Under the pieces are notes generated by a model, which did not search any database, was not told the DNA's origin, and worked only from the letters and a program-made list of their open reading frames with translations. A stretch of 64,000 nt of DNA from Pontibacter pamirensis (GTDB lineage Bacteria; Bacteroidota; Bacteroidia; Cytophagales; Hymenobacteraceae): positions 1-64,000 of the forward strand of contig NZ_SSNI01000004.1 in NCBI RefSeq assembly GCF_010015475.1, given 5' to 3'. The position numbers were made by a program, and so were the translations under genes. Positions 60,605 through 64,000 of this stretch are shown one piece after another (within the stretch, counting starts at the first letter, position 1; every line of letters begins with the position of its first letter).

Positions 60605-61396
60605 TTAGCGGTTGTTGCCATTTACTTCCTGCTGTTCCTCTTCGTCCTCTATTTTTTTAGCATCGCGCATCAGGCGGTTAGAGAAGATAAACTCGTTCAG
60701 CTCCTTCACATCTGTATCCATGATCGCATCGCGGGTGCCTTCCCAAAGCTTTTTGCCCTTAAAGAGAAAGAAGATTTTATCCCCAATTTCAATTACAGAG
60801 TTCATGTCATGCGTTACGATGATGGTCGTGATGCCGTATTCCTCAGTGATTTCTTTTATTAGCTCGTCTATTTTTAAAGCTGTTAAAGGGTCAAGGCCAG
60901 AGTTGGGTTCATCGCAGAAAAGGTAAGTACAGTGAGGCGCTATGGCCCGGGCTATACCTACTCTCTTTTTCATACCCCCACTCAGTTCTGATGGCATTTT
61001 CTTATTTGCGCCTTCCAGCCCCACGCGCTTTAACACCGTATTCACGCGGTCGATACGTTCGTCCTTTTCCATATCTCCGAGCATCTTCAGCGGAAACTCA
61101 ATATTCTTCTCCACTGTCATGGAATCGAAAAGGGCAGAGCTTTGGAAGAGCATGCCTATCTTACGGCGAATCTCCTGCTTAATGCCCAGTTTGTTGTTGG
61201 TGAAGTAGGTACCATCGAAGGTAACGCTGCCAATATCAGGCTTTATCAAACCAACAATGCACTTCAGCAGCACACTCTTACCTGTTCCGCTAGCCCCCAG
61301 AAGAAGGTTTGTTTTACCGGTTTCAAACACACCGCTGATGCCGTCCAGTACTTTTACACCGTCAAAAGATTTATGTATGTTGTGTACTTCTATCAT
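60605..61396 (-). CDS. ABC transporter ATPase, MlaF-like
   Basis: The 263-residue product has Walker A (LGASGTGKSVLLK), Q-loop region (GMLFQSSALFDSM, a match to MlaF), signature (ELSGGMKKRVGIARA), Walker B (YLFCDEPNSGLDP) and H-loop (IIVTHDMNS). With the MlaE-type permease it powers lipid transport linked to outer-membrane asymmetry or to other MCE substrates. No MCE/MlaD gene follows; the transcript ends at a terminator. Confidence 0.93.
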   Translation of the reverse strand: MIEVHNIHKSFDGVKVLDGISGVFETGKTNLLLGASGTGKSVLLKCIVGLIKPDIGSVTFDGTYFTNNKLGIKQEIRRKIGMLFQSSALFDSMTVEKNIEFPLKMLGDMEKDERIDRVNTVLKRVGLEGANKKMPSELSGGMKKRVGIARAIAPHCTYLFCDEPNSGLDPLTALKIDELIKEITEEYGITTIIVTHDMNSVIEIGDKIFFLFKGKKLWEGTRDAIMDTDVKELNEFIFSNRLMRDAKKIEDEEEQQEVNGNNR

Positions 61397-61427
61397 AATC
61401 TAAAAAAATAAATTCTCCGCTTTTCAC

Positions 61428-62159
61428 TTAGAGCAGGAGGTTTGCCAGCACAAAATCGGCTACCAATATGGCAATAACACTGTTTGTAACGGCTCCTGTA
61501 CTTGCCTGCCCCACTTCTAAGGCACCCCCCGAGGTATAATAACCTTTAAAAGAGGAGATAGAGGAGATAAGAAAGGCAAACACCACCGACTTTATAAGCG
61601 CGAACACCACGTTGTAAGGAATAAAGTCGCTCCTAATACCTGAAATATACTCCTGCTGAGAAATTTCACCTGTAAGAGTACCCGCAATGAAGCCACCACC
61701 TATAGATAAAAACATGGCGAGTATAACCAGCATCGGGAAAACCAGTATGGAGGCAATCACCTTTGGCAACACGAGGTATGAGGTAGAGTTGATACCCATT
61801 ACCTCAAGTGCGTCTACCTGCTCTGTGATCTGCATAGTTCCCAAGCCACCTGCTATACTAGAGCCTACTTTGCCGGCTAACACAATAGAAGTTATGGTAG
61901 GAGCCAGTTCAAGGAGAGTCATCTCTCGTACCATGAAACCAATAGTGGAACGAGGTATGAAAGCATTATCCAGGTTATAGGATATTTGCACGCTGGTTAC
62001 AGCCCCAATGAACGTAGATACGATGGCAACAATAAATATAGAGTTGATGCCAATAATAATAGCCTCATCCATTGTCCTGTTAAATAGTATACGGGGCGAC
62101 TCTCCGCGGGAGAAGAGGGTGGACATAAAGAGTAAATATTTTCCGAAGTGCTGCAGCAT
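61428..62159 (-). CDS. ABC transporter permease, MlaE family
   Basis: The 243-residue product has the MlaE pattern: an N-terminal amphipathic helix (MLQHFGKYLLFM), FIGAVTSVQISYNLD, APTITSIVLAGKVGSSIAGGLGTMQITEQVDALEVMGI (the family hallmark) and AFLISSISSFKGYYTSGGALEVG. It is the inner-membrane partner of the MlaF-like ATPase, 31 bases upstream of it on the same strand. Confidence 0.93.
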   Translation of the reverse strand: MLQHFGKYLLFMSTLFSRGESPRILFNRTMDEAIIIGINSIFIVAIVSTFIGAVTSVQISYNLDNAFIPRSTIGFMVREMTLLELAPTITSIVLAGKVGSSIAGGLGTMQITEQVDALEVMGINSTSYLVLPKVIASILVFPMLVILAMFLSIGGGFIAGTLTGEISQQEYISGIRSDFIPYNVVFALIKSVVFAFLISSISSFKGYYTSGGALEVGQASTGAVTNSVIAILVADFVLANLLL

Positions 62160-62272
62160 AGAGGGTTTGGAAGCTGGTTAAATCAATCTGTTGAGGATGA
62201 TCTTAAGTAAAAATACTGTTAAATACCTATATTACGTATAAAATTGAAAAACATACTAAACAATACATATCT

Positions 62273-62980
62273 ATGCAACGATACATTTTGGTTACAGGCG
62301 GTACAAAAGGGATTGGCAGAGCCGTTATAGAGCAGTTTGCCAAAGAAGGCTTTCATATCATTACCTGTTCCCGAAACGAAAAGGACCTGCAAAAGTTGAA
62401 GTTGGAGATTGAGCAGAATTATACTTTTTCAAAAGTATTATTTAAAGAAGCCGACCTGAGTGACAGCAAATCTCTTCGGTCTTTTCTGGACTTTGTAAAA
62501 AAACTGAACGTGGAAGTGGATGTGCTGGTGAATAACAGCGGTTTATTTATACCCGGCAAGATTACGGAGGAAGACGATGAGGCGCTGCCGTTTATGATAC
62601 AGACGAACCTGTACAGTGCTTACTATATGACCAAAGGTATTGTGCCGGACATGATAAAGCGCCGCTCCGGGCACATCTTTAATCTTTGCTCTACAGCCAG
62701 TATCACTCCTTACATTAATGGTGGGTCCTACTGCATTTCTAAGTTTGCCATGTACGGGATGAGCCAGGTGCTGCGCGAGGAACTAAAAGAACACAACGTA
62801 CGGGTAACGGCAATACTTCCGGGGGCTACACTTACAGCCAGTTGGGAAGGTGTTGACCTGCCACCAGAGCGTTTCATTAAGCCAGAGGATGTTGCGATGG
62901 CCATGTTCAATGCCTATACCTTATCAGAGAATAGCGTGGTAGAAGAGTTACTTATCAGGCCGCAACTAGGTGATTTATAA
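62273..62980 (+). CDS. SDR-family oxidoreductase
   Basis: The 235-residue product has the NAD(P) loop TGGTKGIGRAVIEQF, NNSGLF (NNAG-type motif), and the catalytic Ser with YCISKFAMYGMSQVLREEL (Tyr-x3-Lys reads Tyr-Cys-Ile-Ser-Lys). These are full classical-SDR active-site features, so it is probably an active 3-oxoacyl or similar reductase. It is single, divergent from the MlaE gene by 113 bases. Substrate unknown. Confidence 0.88.
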   Translation: MQRYILVTGGTKGIGRAVIEQFAKEGFHIITCSRNEKDLQKLKLEIEQNYTFSKVLFKEADLSDSKSLRSFLDFVKKLNVEVDVLVNNSGLFIPGKITEEDDEALPFMIQTNLYSAYYMTKGIVPDMIKRRSGHIFNLCSTASITPYINGGSYCISKFAMYGMSQVLREELKEHNVRVTAILPGATLTASWEGVDLPPERFIKPEDVAMAMFNAYTLSENSVVEELLIRPQLGDL

Positions 62981-63116
62981 TATACAGCAGCTGTGCCAAG
63001 TTTTAAAATAGATGGCCCCGGCAGTGATAACAGTATAAAATAATAGGTAAATATATTTCAGGTACAACTTTATATATTGTTTGTAAATGTCTGATGTTTA
63101 GTTATTAATGCTTTAT

Positions 63117-63830
63117 ATGAAGGCTGTAAAATCGCTTTTTGTTTGTTTAATCTGCGCTACCGCTGCTTATGGTCAGAAAGTAGAAGTTGCAGGCCAGTTA
63201 AATTCCGGTTTGGCTAAGTTTGGTGGTGAGTCAGCAGCAAGTACAACAACAATGCATAGCTTAGGGGCCAACAGATTTTTTACACTCAACCCATACGGCA
63301 GCAGATTTGCGTCTTCGTATGGCATGTCTGTTCAGGTACAAAGGGTTACGCGTGCTAATTTTCTATTAGGTGCACAGGCTGGAGCAGAGGTGTTGCGCAA
63401 CAGAGTACATATTGACGGTGTTTATGTTTATGGGCCTGTCTATTCCAGCTTTATTGAATATAGGGAAGCCTCGGGGAAGACTATCCTGCGGAATGACTTT
63501 ATTAATCTGTATCCATACTTCGGATACCGTGTAAAGGCAGGCGCTGTGGATCTGGATTTTAATGTAGGGCCAGAGTTAGGCATTGGGTTGAAGAGTGGGG
63601 TAAAGGGAGAGGCTACAGCAGCCGATGGGGCTGTTTATACTGCCAACTTTGAAAGGAGTGACCCTGAAACAGATATAAGAGCACGTGTGGGTGTAACGGC
63701 TTATTGCCGTCACGTTGGCCTTAGTGCTAGCTATGCCCACGGAATAACTAATTACTTAAGGGGCTATGATGGGAGTAATCCGGAAGTGTATGCCAGAGTT
63801 TTTCGCCTAGGCCTGCTATACAGGCTTTAA
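63117..63830 (+). CDS. Predicted outer-membrane barrel protein
   Basis: About 237 residues with a signal peptide (SLFVCLICATAAYGQ) and many alternating-hydrophobic strands (FLLGAQAGAEVLRNRVHIDG, NLYPYFGYRVKAGAVDLDFNVGPELGIG), ending RVFRLGLLYRL with a hydrophobic C-terminal residue. No family could be named. The ATG at 63108 in the same frame is an alternative start. Confidence 0.65.
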   Translation: MKAVKSLFVCLICATAAYGQKVEVAGQLNSGLAKFGGESAASTTTMHSLGANRFFTLNPYGSRFASSYGMSVQVQRVTRANFLLGAQAGAEVLRNRVHIDGVYVYGPVYSSFIEYREASGKTILRNDFINLYPYFGYRVKAGAVDLDFNVGPELGIGLKSGVKGEATAADGAVYTANFERSDPETDIRARVGVTAYCRHVGLSASYAHGITNYLRGYDGSNPEVYARVFRLGLLYRL

Positions 63831-63891
63831 TCCAGCTTCTAATTTACAATGAACATATTTATCTGATCAAACTGATAATTAAGCTACGGTC

Positions 63892-64000
63892 ATGCGCCTA
63901 AAGCCCCGCATAAAAATATGCTGCATCAGTAATGTGCAGGAGGCGCAGTTGGCTATATCTGCCGGTGCGGATGCTCTGGGCCTGGTCGGTGAAATGCCCA
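63892..64000 (+). CDS. trpF: Phosphoribosylanthranilate isomerase-like, N-terminal fragment cut by the window edge
   Basis: Thirty-six codons encode MRLKPRIKICCISNVQEAQL, then AISAGADALGLVGEMP. The opening strand KICCISxxEEAxLAIxAGADALGLV is that of TrpF, which converts phosphoribosyl anthranilate to the CdRP intermediate of tryptophan synthesis. GLVGEMP rather than GFVF points to the less-studied TrpF-like branch. The rest of the gene is outside the window. Confidence 0.65.
   Translation, partial: MRLKPRIKICCISNVQEAQLAISAGADALGLVGEMP

Overview
The window is from a bacterium of the phylum Bacteroidota, most likely order Cytophagales, family Hymenobacteraceae (Pontibacter-like). The lineage call is inference. 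It rests on several promoters matching the Bacteroidota consensus (TTG or TTTG, about 19 nt, TAnnTTTG), few Shine-Dalgarno sequences, a type IX secretion sorting domain on one gene remnant, many lipoproteins and small outer-membrane barrels, and paired ECF sigma / barrel-fused regulator genes. There are about 49 intact or window-truncated protein genes, one tRNA gene (tRNA-Glu), RNase P RNA, and at least seven decayed genes.

Layout. 1-2.6 kb: the edge of an IS5-like transposase, a perfect hairpin, an FAD-linked oxidase and a small lipoprotein. 2.7-13.3 kb: a packed block of seven genes (RND/MMPL exporter, UbiA-like prenyltransferase, PEP-utilising phosphotransferase, GNAT protein, APH-like kinase, BtaA-like DUF3419 enzyme, AMP-forming ligase) that reads like an unassigned lipid or prenyl-lipid pathway with its exporter. 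13.5-29 kb: mostly single housekeeping or accessory genes, including a histidine kinase with a complete ethylene-receptor copper site, a cNMP-domain/thioredoxin-reductase-like fusion, a luciferase-like oxidoreductase, pirin, Pcm, a Nei-like glycosylase, GH43, GH15 and a vanadium haloperoxidase-like lipoprotein. 28.9-34.8 kb: a GH5 enzyme, then a pseudogene graveyard (transposase, PQQ sugar dehydrogenase with T9SS tail, porin) surrounding an intact Ktr potassium uptake pair.

34.8-46.9 kb: what looks like two tandem genomic islands stacked on the 3' end of tRNA-Glu. Each begins with the same left-end sequence and ends with the same roughly 330-bp right end carrying an 18-bp palindrome and an 11-bp tandem repeat, but their cargo differs. 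Cargo 1 holds a PepSY-like lipoprotein, an ECF sigma factor with a barrel-fused regulator, two PAP2 phosphatases, a multi-spanning mannosyltransferase-like enzyme followed by a relic of a second copy's C-terminus, and GtrA. Cargo 2 holds lipoproteins and a barrel protein. Neither carries a recognisable integrase.

47-64 kb: core chromosome with small conserved proteins, SIMPL, a zinc-cysteine protein, rnpB, an 8-bp tandem repeat, a Smr protein, a light-related group (DUF2279, photolyase and SDR on one strand, divergent from a B12-binding protein with a light-sensing motif), etfBA plus a bifunctional nuclease, a NupC-type nucleoside transporter, an MlaEF-type lipid transporter, an SDR, an outer-membrane protein and the start of a trpF-like gene.
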